Below the pieces are notes generated by a model. The model did not search any database. It saw nothing but the letters and a program-made list of their open reading frames with translations, and had not been told where the DNA came from. 64,000 bases of DNA, from the NCBI GenBank assembly GCA_003508835.1, contig PUFA01000225.1, forward strand, positions 1,922,001-1,986,000, given 5' to 3'. Both the position numbers and the translations under genes were made by a program. Shown here one piece after another: positions 22,766 to 34,282 of this stretch. Origin of the DNA: Eonycteris spelaea (Eukaryota > Chordata > Mammalia > Chiroptera > Pteropodidae). Every line of letters starts with the position of its first letter. The stretch's first letter is position 1.

Positions 22766-23364
22766 CAGTGCAACATTGAATTGCTAATTGTCTAAATTAA
22801 ATATGACTATGAGACAGTCGGACATTCCACTACGCCTGGGATAACCCTTCCCTCTCTCAGGTGGTTTGAGTGTTCAGGACAGTCACACAATTCAGAAAGC
22901 TTGGGGATGAAATCTGTAGGTTTCCTTCAAGGAGGTGAGAGCTGTTCACAGGCCCGAGCTCCCCAGACCCTGTGAGAGCTTCAGATGTGTCCTGCATGGC
23001 TAGTGGGTGTGGAGGGCAGGGCTCCGCCCACGGAATCCACCCTTCCTCATCTTCCTCGCTCTCCCCTGGGGTTCAAACCACTCCCCAGTTCCCCTCCCAG
23101 CAGCAACTTCCCTTCTTTCCTCCCCTCCTTGTGGACCCAACCCTTTCTCTGCACAGGTTCTGCTAAGGTAGGTTTTCCTTAACCGCCCCCAGGTGCAGGA
23201 AGAGGCTGACCTGCAGATGGCCTTCCCAAGTGGAGTTGGGGTGAACTTGAATAAAAGCTCTCAATCTTTCGTGACATGCTTGTAGTCTGGAAAACAGACA
23301 GTTAATTTCTCAGTCCGGTTATCCTACCACACTGCCACTTACCGGGTAAGTCATCAACACAATT
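22763..23364. other. Unique stretch
   Basis: No recognised gene or repeat. C-rich around 23040-23150. Confidence 0.4.
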
Positions 23365-23440
23365 TGTTATCACTATCATCATTTCAAGGTAGTTATTATT
23401 AACCACATTGGCTTTGAGACGAGGCACAGAGAGGTTTTTT

Positions 23441-23474
<34 letters not shown>

Positions 23475-23555
23475 ACTTGTTTAAGGATGCACAACTTGGA
23501 GTGGATTCAAACCAGGCCCGACCAGTGGCTATTTCCACTACTCCAGCCACCACCG
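23365..23555 (-). repeat. MIR SINE (antisense) carrying a (CAA)n insertion
   Basis: 'gacgaggcacagagaggtt' then 'acttgtttaaggatgcacaac' and 'gtggattcaaacc' follow the MIR reverse complement. The (CAA)n run at about 23443-23474 separates two blocks that are contiguous in MIR, so the microsatellite grew within it. Confidence 0.7.
23443..23474. repeat. (CAA)n microsatellite
   Basis: About ten AAC/CAA units following a T-run. Confidence 0.95.
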
Positions 23556-24064
23556 GGTGTACTTGAATTCTCGCCACCAAAAGTATTTGCATTAACAAAG
23601 CCTTGGAAAAGTCAAAAAAAGAAATGCTCAAGTTTTTAAGGGCCTGTGCCATGGGAAGCTATTTCCTGAAATAGCCTTCAGAGCCTCTTCAATTTGTGCA
23701 GGTCAAAAAATAAATACATAAAAAAGAAGCGTAAACGAATACTGAACTCTAGTTAATGATAAGATGCTGATGTGTTTAGAGGGTAAATGTACTGATGTTT
23801 GCAACTTATTTTGAAATTTGTCAAAAACCTAAGAATGGACAGATGGATGGATAGACAGACAGATAGGTGATAAATCAAATAGAGCAAAGTGTTAGTTACG
23901 GAATCTATGCCATTCTTTACATTCTTTTGGGGGTTTAAATTTTTTATAATAATATATTGGAAGGTAAATGAATCACACAGGTGGGTCATACCCACCCCTT
24001 GTCACATATCGCCATGGCTTGAGGGAGCTTGGTCATCAGTCACCAAGTTCTTCCTGCATTAAGA
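23556..24064. other. Unique AT-rich stretch
   Basis: Contains a short interrupted GAYA/GACA run near 23832-23868 (atggacagatggatggatagacagacagatag). No gene recognised. Confidence 0.45.
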
Positions 24065-24195
24065 GTCCTGGGCTAGACACCTGAGAATACAGAATAATGA
24101 ACAGATAAGCAGTCCCTGCTTTGTGAAAATTTAGGATACCTGGAGAAAATAGGACAGTCATAAAACCAACAATTGTAGAGACTGTGGGAGTTTTA
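24065..24195 (-). repeat. LINE-2 fragment (antisense)
   Basis: 'gggctagacacctgagaatac', 'cagtccctgctttgtgaaaat' and 'ataaaaccaacaattgtagag' follow the L2 antisense 3' UTR pattern. Confidence 0.5.
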
Positions 24196-24424
24196 TTTTC
24201 TGCCTTAACACAAGAGAAGCAAGGTTACAAATTGTTTGTAACTATATATTGTCCAAAAGTCTCTTCTGATTGACTTTAGTGCATAGGAAGTCCTACCTCA
24301 GCTAAATGGCCAGAAATGAGCAGTGACCCACAAGCCCCCGGGGTTACAGAGGACCCGCAGTGGAGAGTTCATCTGTGGGCTCCTTAAAGTGTATTAAAGA
24401 GCAGAAGTGGCTCTTTTCAGTGGC

Positions 24425-24552
24425 AGCTTGGTTTAGTGAAAAGTTCAGTAGAATAGGAACTAAGCCAGTCCCAACTCTCTTTATTTATATCAACTTGAAC
24501 AAGTCATTGTTCTCTTTGGAGCTTAATTTCCTCTTCTGTGAAGGTTGCTAAG
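24425..24552 (+). repeat. MIR SINE, diverged
   Basis: 'ttgaacaagtcattgttctct', 'gagcttaatttcctcttctgtgaa' correspond to the conserved MIR core and the 'cctcatctgtaaa' block. Confidence 0.45.
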
Positions 24553-24559
24553 CTGGTGA

Positions 24560-24882
24560 CTTCAGGTCAAAATCTGCCTATAGTTTGTTTTTATTTGACC
24601 TGCAAATTGAGAGTGATGTTTGTATTTTTAAAATGTTAAAAAAAAAGTCAAAAAAAAAGAATAACATTTTGAAATACCTGAAAATTATATGAAATTCAAA
24701 TTTCATTGTCCATAAGTAAAGTTCATTGGAACATAGTTGCTTTCAGATTTTTATGTGTTGTCTATTGTTGCTTTTAACCTCAACAATATCACGTCATTGC
24801 AATAGAGACTATAAGGCCTGCAAAGCCCCAAATGTTTACTCTCTAGTCCTCTATGGAAAAAATTTGCTGACCTGGGGGAAAA
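24560..24882 (+). mobile_element. hAT-type DNA transposon fossil
   Basis: 'gaaattcaaatttcattgtcc', 'ataagtaaagttcattggaac', 'aatagagactataaggcctgc' and 'aaatttgctgacctg' match the same hAT-Charlie derivative family as the one at 15.3 kb, here with more of the interior. Confidence 0.75.
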
Positions 24883-25889
24883 TAGTCTATCCACTAACTT
24901 TACTGCTCCACCAGCCTCACTGCACAGAACTGCTGAGAATTAATATGAGATTTGTGCTTAGTAAACTGTAGGACTCCATAAGAAGCAATGTGTTACTACT
25001 GCCCTGATCTTATTTCTCTCAGTACTGCTCTAACAAAGGAAGGGGAATCTGGGAGGAATGTCTTCTATGACAGATGGGGAAATAGAGGTAAAAGAGGAAA
25101 ATAAAAGAAGCGTGCAAAAATCAGTGCCCTTGGTTAACCCACAAGGCTCCCACAATCAGTGCCCTTGGTTAACCCACAAGGCTCCCATAATCAGGGCATC
25201 AACTATATACCCCTTCAAATATTGGCATTTGTCTAAGAAGGACTGAATGGGAAGGACCATGCATTTTTCAGGAATATTGTGAGACAGTTGTTAAATACAG
25301 CCTTTATTAAAAAGTTACAGAAAGCTATGATTAAATTATAAAAGCAAAGGTAATAAATACTCAAAATTGATCACTTCCTAATTATTTTACTATGATTTAT
25401 TATTATCTATGCTCATAAAGTTATTTGTGTCTGCTGTGTCTGTACGGGAAGAATACTATATAGCGTGTGCTGCTATGAATCTCTTCCTGGCTTTGCTTTA
25501 AATGACATCACATTTAGCATCTTGAAATTAGCTATGGTGGGAGTGTTATACCTTGGCAGTTTGCAAACCCAACACATCAGGCATTCCTCTCACCTCAAAG
25601 ATCGTGGTTAAATATTTACCTGCATGTTTCCAGTTACAGGCGATTCACAAAGGAGAGAGTTTGCAAGCGAGTGGAGAATGACAGAGGACAGAGCAGGGAC
25701 TTCATGAGTATAGAAGAAGAGTGTCATGGCCAGTTTTTTCTTGCCCCAAGAAGGTTTTGAACCATAAGAGGATTATTTAGGAACTGAGTACTTTTCCTGG
25801 GGAACGTTAAAGTCTACCTGTCCGCAAACCATTACTATGATCTGCATCCTCTAGTGACACCTCCAGAATGGTGAGGCCCGAAAGAATCT
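24883..25889. other. Unique stretch with a short tandem duplication
   Basis: No gene recognised. AT-rich at 25290-25440. Holds the 35-bp duplication described separately. Confidence 0.45.
25121..25200 (+). repeat. 35-bp tandem duplication
   Basis: The unit beginning 'tcagtgcccttggttaaccc' at 25121 repeats at 25156, followed by the start of a third copy at 25191 ('tcagggcatc'). The two full copies differ only at their last few bases (cacaa against cataa). The unit is not a multiple of three and shifts any reading frame. Confidence 0.95.
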
Positions 25890-26005
25890 GGTCACGTAGA
25901 GATGGGGACACTGAGGCTCAGAGAGGTACATGACTTGGCTGGAGGCAGCCAGTGCATCAAAGCCAGATCTAGAATCCTGACTCCTTCTTCAAACTAGCTC
26001 TTTGC
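25890..26005 (-). repeat. MIR-like fragment (antisense)
   Basis: 'gatggggacactgaggctcagagaggtac', then 'gacttggctggaggcagcc' and 'agccagatctagaatcctgactcc' follow the MIR reverse-complement core. Confidence 0.55.
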
Positions 26006-26449
26006 ACAACAGTGATGCTGCTTTGCCAAGCACCTGCTGATGACAGGAAAGGGATATGTGAGGTGGACCTGCATGGCTGCTGCTGTCTTCAAGTTGGTGA
26101 AGACCTGCCTCCCGCCCCTTCTGTCAACAAGTATCTGGAGGCCCTGTCAACCCAGGAGTCTGACCACCCACGTTCTCAGCTTGTCTGTCTGTTCCTCTAC
26201 AGCCCTCCTTCTCATTACCCTCCCCGGTCATCTCCCTGGACTATTTTTTTTCCCCAACACAGGCTCTTTAAGAGCATGGAGAGTGTTCAGCACATGAACT
26301 GTTTGGCACATGGCTGGGGTAACTGACTATAGCTTTGGGAAGCTCCTGATAGCTGTCTTGTCAAATAAACTGTCAGGGGTGTCTTTGTTCTCCAATAATA
26401 GGGCCTTGCAGCTTAACTCTTCTTTTTTTCCTATTAATCTAAGTCAATT
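26006..26449. other. Unique stretch
   Basis: Overlapping open frames of 85 and 104 codons lie here in two plus-strand phases. Neither shows a recognisable family, and I see no convincing splice acceptor or donor pair. Confidence 0.4.
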
Positions 26450-26605
26450 TTTTTTTGAGGTATAATTGACATAAAACATTATATTAGCTTCAGGTGTACA
26501 ACATAATGATTTGATATTTGTATGCATTGTGAAATGATCACACAATAAGTTTAATTACTATCTATCACATATAGTTACAATGGTTTTTTTGCATCTTGAC
26601 TTTTG
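26450..26605 (-). mobile_element. LINE-1 3' end fragment (antisense)
   Basis: 'tttttttgaggtataattgacat', 'agcttcaggtgtacaacata' and 'gaaatgatcacacaataag' match the reverse complement of an L1 3' UTR. Confidence 0.8.
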
Positions 26606-26739
26606 TATTCCTTCAGGATCAGACCCACAGGGAAGATGTACAAGAGGAGGCAAGAGATGGGGTTCAGGAAGTAGTCTGCTCTGAAACACATGAAACGACT
26701 TCACTTCTATTCTGTGTCATGTGACACAGGAGGCTGTTG

Positions 26740-26905
26740 GAAAGTCATGTTTGGAAGAAACCAAGAGATCATCACATGTAGCTTTTCCTTTTACAAATGA
26801 GGAAACTGAGGCCAGAGAGACGAAAGGACAAGAGCAAAGTCCCGCTGCCAGGAGTAAGTAACGGTGTCGGATTCAAACCCAAGACCCTCTGAACTCTGTT
26901 CTTTT
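26740..26905 (-). repeat. MIR/L2-like antisense fragment
   Basis: 'ttttacaaatgaggaaactgaggcc', 'gattcaaacccaagaccctctgaactctgttctttt' resemble the common antisense MIR-type module. Exact family unsure. Confidence 0.5.
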
Positions 26906-27004
26906 CTAAGAACAGAGCGAGCACTTGGTCTCGACTCCAAACACAATTTGAAATTTATGAAGCCATTACTTTTTCAAAAAAGTAATCTCTACTATATTGT
27001 CCTG

Positions 27005-27125
27005 GAGGTGTGTTAAGCACTATGAAATGAATTCAATAAAACTCAGTTCCTGCCATTCACAGTCTGGCTTACAGCTTGAGATTGAGAGATGGACATAAAC
27101 AGAACAGGGGGTTAGGCTTAGACAA
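27005..27125 (-). repeat. LINE-2 fragment (antisense)
   Basis: 'gtgttaagcactatgaaatga', 'ctcagttcctgccattcacagtctggctta' and 'gacataaacagaacagg' match L2 antisense. Confidence 0.5.
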
Positions 27126-27184
27126 CAGATATATGAACAGAATTTGCATTCTGTGGTGATCATAAATGTAAGCTTGGCGTAGAG

Positions 27185-27425
27185 GGGAAGGCATGGGCTC
27201 GAGAACCTAAGACCTGAGTTGACATCTTATCTTTGCTGCTTATTAGGAGGGTGAACTTGAGCAAAGCTACTTGGCCTCTCACAACTCAGATCCCCTGACT
27301 CTATAATGGGGACAGTAATACCCATTTAATGGGGATGTTGTCAGGATTAAATGACATGTTGGTAAAATACTTAGTATAGTACCTGGAGCATAACAGGTGT
27401 TCAAATAATGATAACTAGTCTTACT
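27185..27425 (+). repeat. MIR SINE, near full length
   Basis: 'cctaagacctgagttgacatctta', 'tgctgcttattaggaggg', 'gaacttgagcaaagctacttggcctctc', 'ataatggggacagtaatac' and 'gtacctggagcataacaggtg' run through the whole MIR in order. Confidence 0.8.
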
Positions 27426-28179
27426 GCTTAGCACAAGATAATACAAGGTATGAGGAGTAAGTAGGGCCAGAAACATGTGAAATGGGGAAGAAAATGATTT
27501 ACATTACCTGGTATTGGTCACAATGACAGCAAAAATTCCTCAGAGTTGCATTTCTCCTTATAATGTACGGAGGTCCCTGAGAGACAGAGCACTGTGGGTC
27601 CTATTTCACAGGCTAACACACATTCATATTTTTTCAGTTAAAATTAATTATGCCAGACATGTTCCGGATTTGGGGGCCATAGTGATGTCCACGCAAAGAC
27701 TAATGGGAAATGTAATAGCCCAGACTCCAGCTCTGGGTTCTCTAAGCTGGTCTCTCTTGCAAGCCTCACTCATTCTTCTAGTTTGGGAAAGGCCTGGAAT
27801 ACTCAAAATATCCAGGAATTTGAGGAGGAGAAAGGAGGGATGAGAAGAGAATACCATATGCTGACTCATCTCATGGCTCTCCTGAGCACTGGTGAGGAGT
27901 GAGGGGTCACCTACAGGGCCTCTTTTCTTGATGGCCCTTCCAGAGTTGGCACACGCCCATCCAGGCTCGTGGAGGTTCATTCCCACAGGATATTTGCCTC
28001 TCAGATGCTGCTCTGGGCTCTGTGCCAGGCAGACTCTGGCATTCAACCCAGTCGAAGGCGGATTGCAAAGAACTAAAGACGGGACAGGTGCTGCATGTCA
28101 ATGACAGGAGAGAGGCGCAAAGCACTCCTGCTCTGCTGGTCCGTGTGGACACTGGCCCAGCCTGCCGAAGGCCTGCAGG
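27426..28179. other. Unique stretch
   Basis: Open frames on both strands (up to 132 codons, 27648-28046 minus) overlap one another and lack any domain. No gene called. Confidence 0.4.
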
Positions 28180-28650
28180 AGGGAAAGCGTGAGTACGCTG
28201 TGTGCACATGTGGAGCACGCGCAACATCGGAGTGGCCAGGTCTGGTCAGGAGCGTCCATGCTTGGTGAAAATGGGAGAGGCATGTGCATTTGTGTATGCG
28301 TGAATGTGTCTGTGGCACAGGTGTTTGAGTGCATGCTGTGTGTTGTGAGAGTGCTAGGTGGGTGTGAATGTGTGTAAACTGTATATATCCAAGATATAAA
28401 TAGATGACAAAGGGGCTGATGCCATCAGCCACCGACAAAAACTTCGTAGACGAATGCTTTCAGCATGAACCTGTGTGCATTGTATGGCTATGTAATTAGC
28501 ATCTATGTTTGATCTAGAGTTCTATGTGTTTAAAAACATGTATGAGTAGATGACTAAGTGTTGTGTGTACTTGTACATGAAGTTCTGTAAGTGAGTGTCG
28601 AGTGTGTTATGTGTGAGTTTATGTAACTCCATGTGTTCTTCTGGCCAGGG
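28180..28650. repeat. Degenerate TG-rich low-complexity region
   Basis: Long stretch dominated by broken TGTG/TGAG words (for example 28288-28378 and 28555-28625), likely the remains of an old TG microsatellite. Confidence 0.7.
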
Positions 28651-29974
28651 CTGGGGACAGAACACTAGTATGGGACAATAACAGATTCCTGTTTTCCTAT
28701 AGGCCCAGGATTCCCTCCTATGGTCTTACAATTTACCCATCTTGAATGAAATCCTAAAGTTCTAGATAAATCAAATAAGACTTTGGACCCCAATGATTTA
28801 CCCACTTGCTGCTCACACCCAAACCACCCAGAGACAACTTCCTGATGGGTCCCACCACCAGGAGAAGCCTCTTACAGAAGAGCTGGACAATTCAAGAGAA
28901 GGTCTTTCTTAGCCTCCCCTCACTCTGTCCTTCAATGAGCAGGAACTACAGCTAAACCTGAACAGTTCACACTGGCTGCATTCTGCAGAGCTTTACGGTA
29001 AATGTCCCACTTTCTCACCCAGAGCCTCGAGAGGCTGGTTGAAAGACCCAGATAAGTTTTTCACTACCTTCTCATCTGAACGCTGCTTACTCTAACAGGC
29101 CCCCTCTGCTCGGGCTTGACATTCCTTCTTTACTCATTCTCTCTGCTTTTGTCTAATGAGGTGCAGGAGGCGGCTGAAGCTGACAATAGAATTACCTGGA
29201 ACGCTAGATTCTGTCAATCTCCATTAGGAGCCCAGGGAGAGAACAGTCAAAGCACCAGGACACCTTGGTGCTGTTTTTGCAATAAGGCTCACTGTGAGAG
29301 CAAACAAAACAGCCTTTCCCCTAGATGCTCACCCTGAGCTGATGAGTCTACCTGGCCTCCCGCCCAGGCTGCAGCATCCACCTCACCTGGCATGCCAAGG
29401 AGCTAGAACCAGAGAGAAATATACCTCATTGTCAGGAGGGAAGGGATGGGGTAGCGGGGGGGCTCCGACATCAGCTAGGCTTTCCCTTCCCCAGAAGATC
29501 CGCCTGAGGATGGCTTAACAACCCTTCCTCACTTTAACAACTTGTGGAAAGTCCAAAACCTTTCTATAATTTCCTGGGTGACTTTTTATAATTTCCAGTT
29601 CTGTGAACCGCTCAGCAAATTAATGAAACCCGAAAAGGGGGTCAGGGTCAAGGGAACCTCTGATTTATAGCCAGCCAGTCAGAAGCACAGGTGACAACCT
29701 GAACTTGTGATTGGCATCTGAAGAGAGGAGGAGGGAAGTCTTGTGGGACTGAGCCCTCAACCTGTGAGATCTGATGCTGTCCCCAGAAAGACAGTGTCAG
29801 AACCGAGTTAATTGCTTGGTGGTGTTGAAAAAACACATATCAGAATTGGTGCCAGAGTCGGGCCACCATTTCAATCCATTGTGAAACTCAGTCTTTTTCC
29901 TCAACTGACTCAAAACACTACCCAAAGGTTAGCCTTTTTAGTGTTGGTGCCAGAACAAAATGGACAAAAATATG
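28651..29974. other. Unique stretch
   Basis: No recognised repeat or gene. G-run at 29454-29462. Could include single-copy conserved non-coding DNA, but that cannot be judged from one sequence. Confidence 0.4.
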
Positions 29975-30830
29975 CAGAAAAGTGAATCGCAACCTATACT
30001 TCACACCTTATACAAAAATTAACTCAAAATTTGTTTAAAATAGTTCATATGATCATTCTGCCTATGGATCATATATAAAACACAAAACTAAAGATATTCA
30101 CATCATTAATCATTATGGAATGTTAAATTAAAAGCATATTGAGATACCACTATGAACCTATTAAAACGGCAAAGTTTTTTAAAAACTGACAATCGTAAGT
30201 GCTGATGAGGTTGTAGAACAACAGAAACTCTCATGCCTTACATCACTTTGGGGAAGTTTGGTGTTTTTATATAAAGTTAAACATACACCTACCTTATGAC
30301 CCTACAATCCCACTTTTTTTTTGTTAAGAGAAATGCAAATTCGTGTTCACACAAAAACCTATACCAAATGTTACCACCGTGTTATTCAAAACCACCTGAA
30401 ACTGGAACAACCCAAATGTTCTTTAACTGGAAAATGGGTACGCAAACTATGGTGCCCCATAGAGTGAAACGCTACCCAGCAATGAACAGGAGCAGCCTCC
30501 AGATTGACACACAGCATGGATGAGTCTTAAGTGCATTCTGCTAAGTGAAAGAAATCAGATCCAAAGGCTACACACTGCATGATTCCATTATATGACATTC
30601 TGGAAAAGGCATGACTTATAGGCAAAAGGTAGATCAGTAATTGCCAGGGCTTAGAGGTAGGGAGAGGAACTGGCTCTAAAGAGGCAGGATGAGGGCATTT
30701 TCGGAGTAATGGAATTGTTCTATGTCACGTCTGAACTTGTGGACGCACAACTCTGTGCATTTGTCAACACCTACCGCATTGTATACCACAAAAAGTGAGT
30801 TTAACTGTGTGCAAATTTTCAAAAAATAAC
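29975..30830 (+). mobile_element. Old LINE-1 3' end
   Basis: 'gataccactatgaacctatt', 'aaactggaacaacccaaatg', 'gcaaactatggtgcccca', 'ctaagtgaaagaaatcaga', 'gattccattatatgacattct' and 'attgccagggcttagaggt' follow the ORF2 end and 3' UTR of an old L1. Diverged and broken. Confidence 0.82.
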
Positions 30831-31124
30831 CAGAATTTTAGGAGAACCCCAAATGAATACAAACTGAGAAATAAACCAAACAAATAAACCAAATATAAAT
30901 TAATCATAAACCCATATTGAAGGAGACGAGAAAGAAAAGAACTAATCTAAATAACTTTGGAAAACAGTTTTGACTGGATACTATAAGAGTCAAGACAAAA
31001 AGAACTGCACGCAAGTACTATACTGTGGTCAGTAAAATTGCTTCTCACAGGGGTATGAGTCAGCAGTTCTGAAACGACTTCATATGTGCGTATTAGGGCT
31101 TAACAAACAACTAAATACACTGAT

Positions 31125-31765
31125 TTTTGTTGTTGTTGTTGTTATTCACGTTCGCAGTCTACAAATCACTGCAAACACTGAATTAGCAAATACTGAGCCA
31201 TTGCTTCTAAGGGAAATACAGGGTTAGGTTCCTTCGAGCCTCTGGTCACAAAGTTTTATTCATAACCTTGTTTTATGTGTGTTTCTATATAAAGACACCT
31301 AATTTAATAGACATTATCGATTCATTACTACTGAACTCACAGCCAACAGTACTGTCACTCACGCCTGGACAAAGCTTTTCTAACTGTATTTTCTCTATAA
31401 GGCACTTCACCATCTTCTGCACTTAGGAACACCAGATGACACTTCGGCACCGCATCTGGGGCCACTTTAAACAGCAGAATCACCAACACAAAGCATACAG
31501 ATGGGAAAATGTGGCACTAAACAGACCATGAAGAAGACACTTGTTTACAGTGTGAGAACTGAAGAAAGAAGGTGGAGGGGCGCCCCATTTGACCTCAGCT
31601 GGGAACGTGCGTCTCGGGCAACTCAAATTTTTCACTGTTCTGCACATGTCTGCAAAGGAATGCCGAAGCCCCCTGAGGATTGATTTTTTATTACAAACTA
31701 ATTTTAGTGAGTAGGCAAATTTGCAAATACAGAATCTACAAATAATAAGGCTCAACTGTACACTG
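31125..31765 (+). mobile_element. DNA transposon fossil, probably Tc1/mariner-Tigger-like
   Basis: 'gggttaggttccttcgagcctctggtcacaa', 'cataaccttgttttatgtgtg', 'cacttaggaacaccagatgac', 'catttgacctcagctgggaac' and the 3' end 'gcaaatacagaatctacaaataataaggctcaactgta' are words of a repeated mammalian non-autonomous DNA element. The 3' end resembles the 'gaggctcaactgta' terminus. The superfamily is inferred; no transposase frame remains. A (TTG)n run lies at 31127-31145. Confidence 0.5.
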
Positions 31766-31904
31766 TAGATAATGAGCGCCAGACGGGGAGAATAAGGTAT
31801 CAATCAACAGTCTCCCTGAAGACATTATGTCTCCTGAGTGCGCTAGACCTTCTGGATTTAAACTCAGAGTTCAAGCTGAGACCAAGCATCTCCCAGCAGC
31901 TCCC

Positions 31905-31985
31905 CTTCCTTTTACAGAGGAGGAACCCGAGGCCTGGAAACAGGAAGGGACTTGTCCAGGTCACGATTAGCTCTGCCCTCTGTCT
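31905..31985 (-). repeat. MIR-like fragment (antisense)
   Basis: 'ttttacagaggaggaacccgaggcctgg' and 'gggacttgtccaggtcacgattagctctgcc' resemble the antisense MIR core. Confidence 0.4.
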
Positions 31986-32149
31986 CCATCTCTGTTAAGG
32001 ACACTGGGCTGCCAAGGCTGGAGAGTTTTGTAGGAGTTGGGTGTGGAGATAGGGTGCCTGAAGTCTAGGCCTCAGTTTACCCACACCGATACTCTAGAAC
32101 AGGAATCCCCCAGAAAGAACCTCTAAACAGCTCCAGGCTCTGGCTCATT

Positions 32150-32880
32150 GTCAGACCTCCTTCCCTTACTATCAGCTCTTGCTCCCTGAGTGATCTCATC
32201 CATTCTCATTACTTTAAGTGCCATCTATATGCAAATTTATATCTCTAGCCCAGACCTCTTCTCCTGGACTCCAGACTCCAATTTCCAACTTCCTTCTCCA
32301 CATCTCCACCTGGATACTTAACGGGCTCCAACCTAACATCTCCAAAACAGAATTTTATTCCCTCCCCATTCCTCCTACCTCAGGAAATAGTAGCTCCAAT
32401 TGCTCAGGCTAAAATGCTGGGCATCATCCTTGAATCCTTTTTTTTTTTCTCATATTCTACATCCGATCCAGCAATCAATTCTGCTGGCTCCAAGCACTTC
32501 CTGCCACCTCCACAGCCGCCCCCTGGGCCTTCTCACCACTGCGTTTGCCTCCTGACTGGGTTCCCTGCGTCTAGCCTTGTCCCATACAGTCTGCCAAACA
32601 GCGGCTGGAATTGTCCTCATGAAAAATCCTGTCATGTCGCTGCTTTTCTGAACACCCTCCAGTGGCCTCTCTCTCACTCAGAGTAAAAATCCAGGAGCAC
32701 AGCTGATGCCCTAGGCATCCGAGAGCTCTGACGTCCTCTTGTCCGGCTCTGCTGGCTCCCTTGCTCCAGCCGCACGACCCCTTGCTGTTCCCGAACACTC
32801 AGGTGTGCTTCAGCTGGACTGGGGCTCTTCCTGGCCCCTTTGCCTGGTAAACATTTTTCCCATAAGGCAGGTTTGTGTGT
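32150..32880 (+). repeat. LINE-2, long segment with ORF2 end
   Basis: 'gatctcatccattctcattac', 'ccatctatatgcaaattta', 'cccagacctcttctcctgg', 'catctccacctggatactta', 'cacctccacagccgcccc', 'gtcatgtcgctgcttttctg', 'ccagtggcctctctctcac' follow the 3' part of L2 over about 700 bp with small gaps. This is the best preserved L2 in the window; frames are broken. Confidence 0.85.
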
Positions 32881-32892
32881 CCCACACAAACC

Positions 32893-32942
32893 AGGTGTCT
32901 TTCAAGGAGCACACGGCCTGCGAGGTTCACCTCCACACACTC
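32893..32942 (+). repeat. Inverted duplication 2, left arm
   Basis: 50 bp recurring in reverse complement at 34283-34333 with no substitution and one single-base length difference in an A-run. The core 'ggagcacacggcctgcgagg' is present in both. Similarity ends abruptly on both sides and the segment is not part of a repeat I recognise. Confidence 0.92.
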
Positions 32943-33139
32943 CACACCAGCCCTAGGTCCTGGACAAGCAGAAGGTTGCAAACCTTTACTTGCCAGGTCA
33001 GGCCAAGTCAGTCAGCCGTCCCTGCGGTCCCGCCGCCCACCCGTGAGCCTTCCTCAATTCTGTAGGGTTTTTTTCCACTTCAAGGTTGGTTTTCCGTCTT
33101 CTCTTCCCACGCTGCAAAGTGTCCGTAATCCCCAGTGAA

Positions 33140-33200
33140 CCTAATTACCACTCCTTCTAAGTGAGCTCTCAGTCTGCTATGCAAATGTGGCTATAATTGT
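33140..33200. promoter_or_regulatory. Homeodomain/POU motif cluster
   Basis: A TAATTA site at 33142-33147, a perfect octamer ATGCAAAT at 33179-33186 and 'tataattg' at about 33191-33198 lie within 60 bp of single-copy DNA. These motifs are short and can occur by chance, so the function is only a suggestion. Confidence 0.25.
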
Positions 33201-33280
33201 GTCGTCAGGTTTGTGGACAGTGTATCTCTCATCCACCCTCCTTCCTCACTACGCCTTTACAGATCGGAGTTGTGGTCACA

Positions 33281-33320
33281 TTTCCTTTCTTTCTTTCTTT
33301 TCTTTCTTTCTTTTTTTTTT
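33281..33320. repeat. (CTTT)n / T-rich microsatellite
   Basis: Repeated CTTT units with a poly-T end. The following 33321-33860 is unique; 33500-33640 is GC-rich with an AGC/CAG patch near 33628-33640. Confidence 0.9.
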
Positions 33321-33864
33321 ATTGTGAAGGGCCCTCAGGTCCCCAGTACCCAAACCTCAGAAATCGCCTTAATTACCCAACTCCAGATCCCAGGAGCCAC
33401 AGCAGGCCCGCCTTAGGGCAAACAGAAGGAAAAATAAATAACGTTTAGTGGAATTTATTTTATTTCTATGGAGATGAAAATCAAAAGGTTCCAGATGAGC
33501 TGTGGGAGCGTCAGCATGGGGCGGGAGGAGCTTGGCTCTGGGACTGGGAGCAGAGACTGCGGAAAACAGGCCCCTTTGCAGCCAGAGCCAGAGGCGCTGC
33601 GCTCATTAGCTCGGGGTGGCGGCGGGCAGCAGCAGCAAACCCCAAACCATTACATTTGTTATTTTGTCTTACTGAAAGTTCCCAGGCCTCTCTGGCAGCC
33701 TTGGCTGTGGAGTGTGAGCTTCCTGGGTCCCCCAGAGGGGCCGGCTCACTGCCTGCCCCTGGCGTGGTTCAGGACCACTTCCTCCGCTGCCAGCTTCTGG
33801 TGACTTAGTGGCTTCCTCAAAGTGGACAGAGCGGAAGGCAGGGAGGTTCTGTTTGAGGTCCCAT

Positions 33865-34100
33865 TTGTTCATTTATTCATTCAACAAACATGCTGAGTGC
33901 CTCCTATGTCCCTCCTATTAGCAGGGACTATAGCAGTGAAAAAATTAGACATGAGTCTCCAGTCCGATGGCAGGTGATAGACAATACACAATCAAACAGA
34001 TATTAGGTCTGGTGACAATGAGTTTTAAGAAAAAATAGAAAAGATGAAGAGGATAAAGAGCGACAAGAACGGCACAATTTCGAAAAGATAGACAGAGAAT
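33865..34100 (-). repeat. LINE-2 3' end (antisense)
   Basis: 'catttattcattcaacaaaca', 'gtgcctcctatgtccctcc', 'actatagcagtgaaaaaatta' and 'acaatacacaatcaaacag' are in L2 antisense order. Confidence 0.7.
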
Positions 34101-34282
34101 GACCCCAACACGTTTGAGCAGAGCCACCCAGGCTTTCTGCTGTCCCGACACAGGGACGAAAGCTGGAGACCCGCAGACCTGCCTGGGGAGAGTTCAGGTT
34201 CTACCCAAACCAGCTGTGCGACCTTGCGCACGTTTGACCTCGTGAGGCCCACAGCTCACCTGTTAACTGAGATGCCATGGGA

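Noticed and set aside
27648..28438. Overlapping 106-132 codon minus-strand frames
   Set aside because: Three different phases are open over the same DNA, none with a recognisable family or splice structure.
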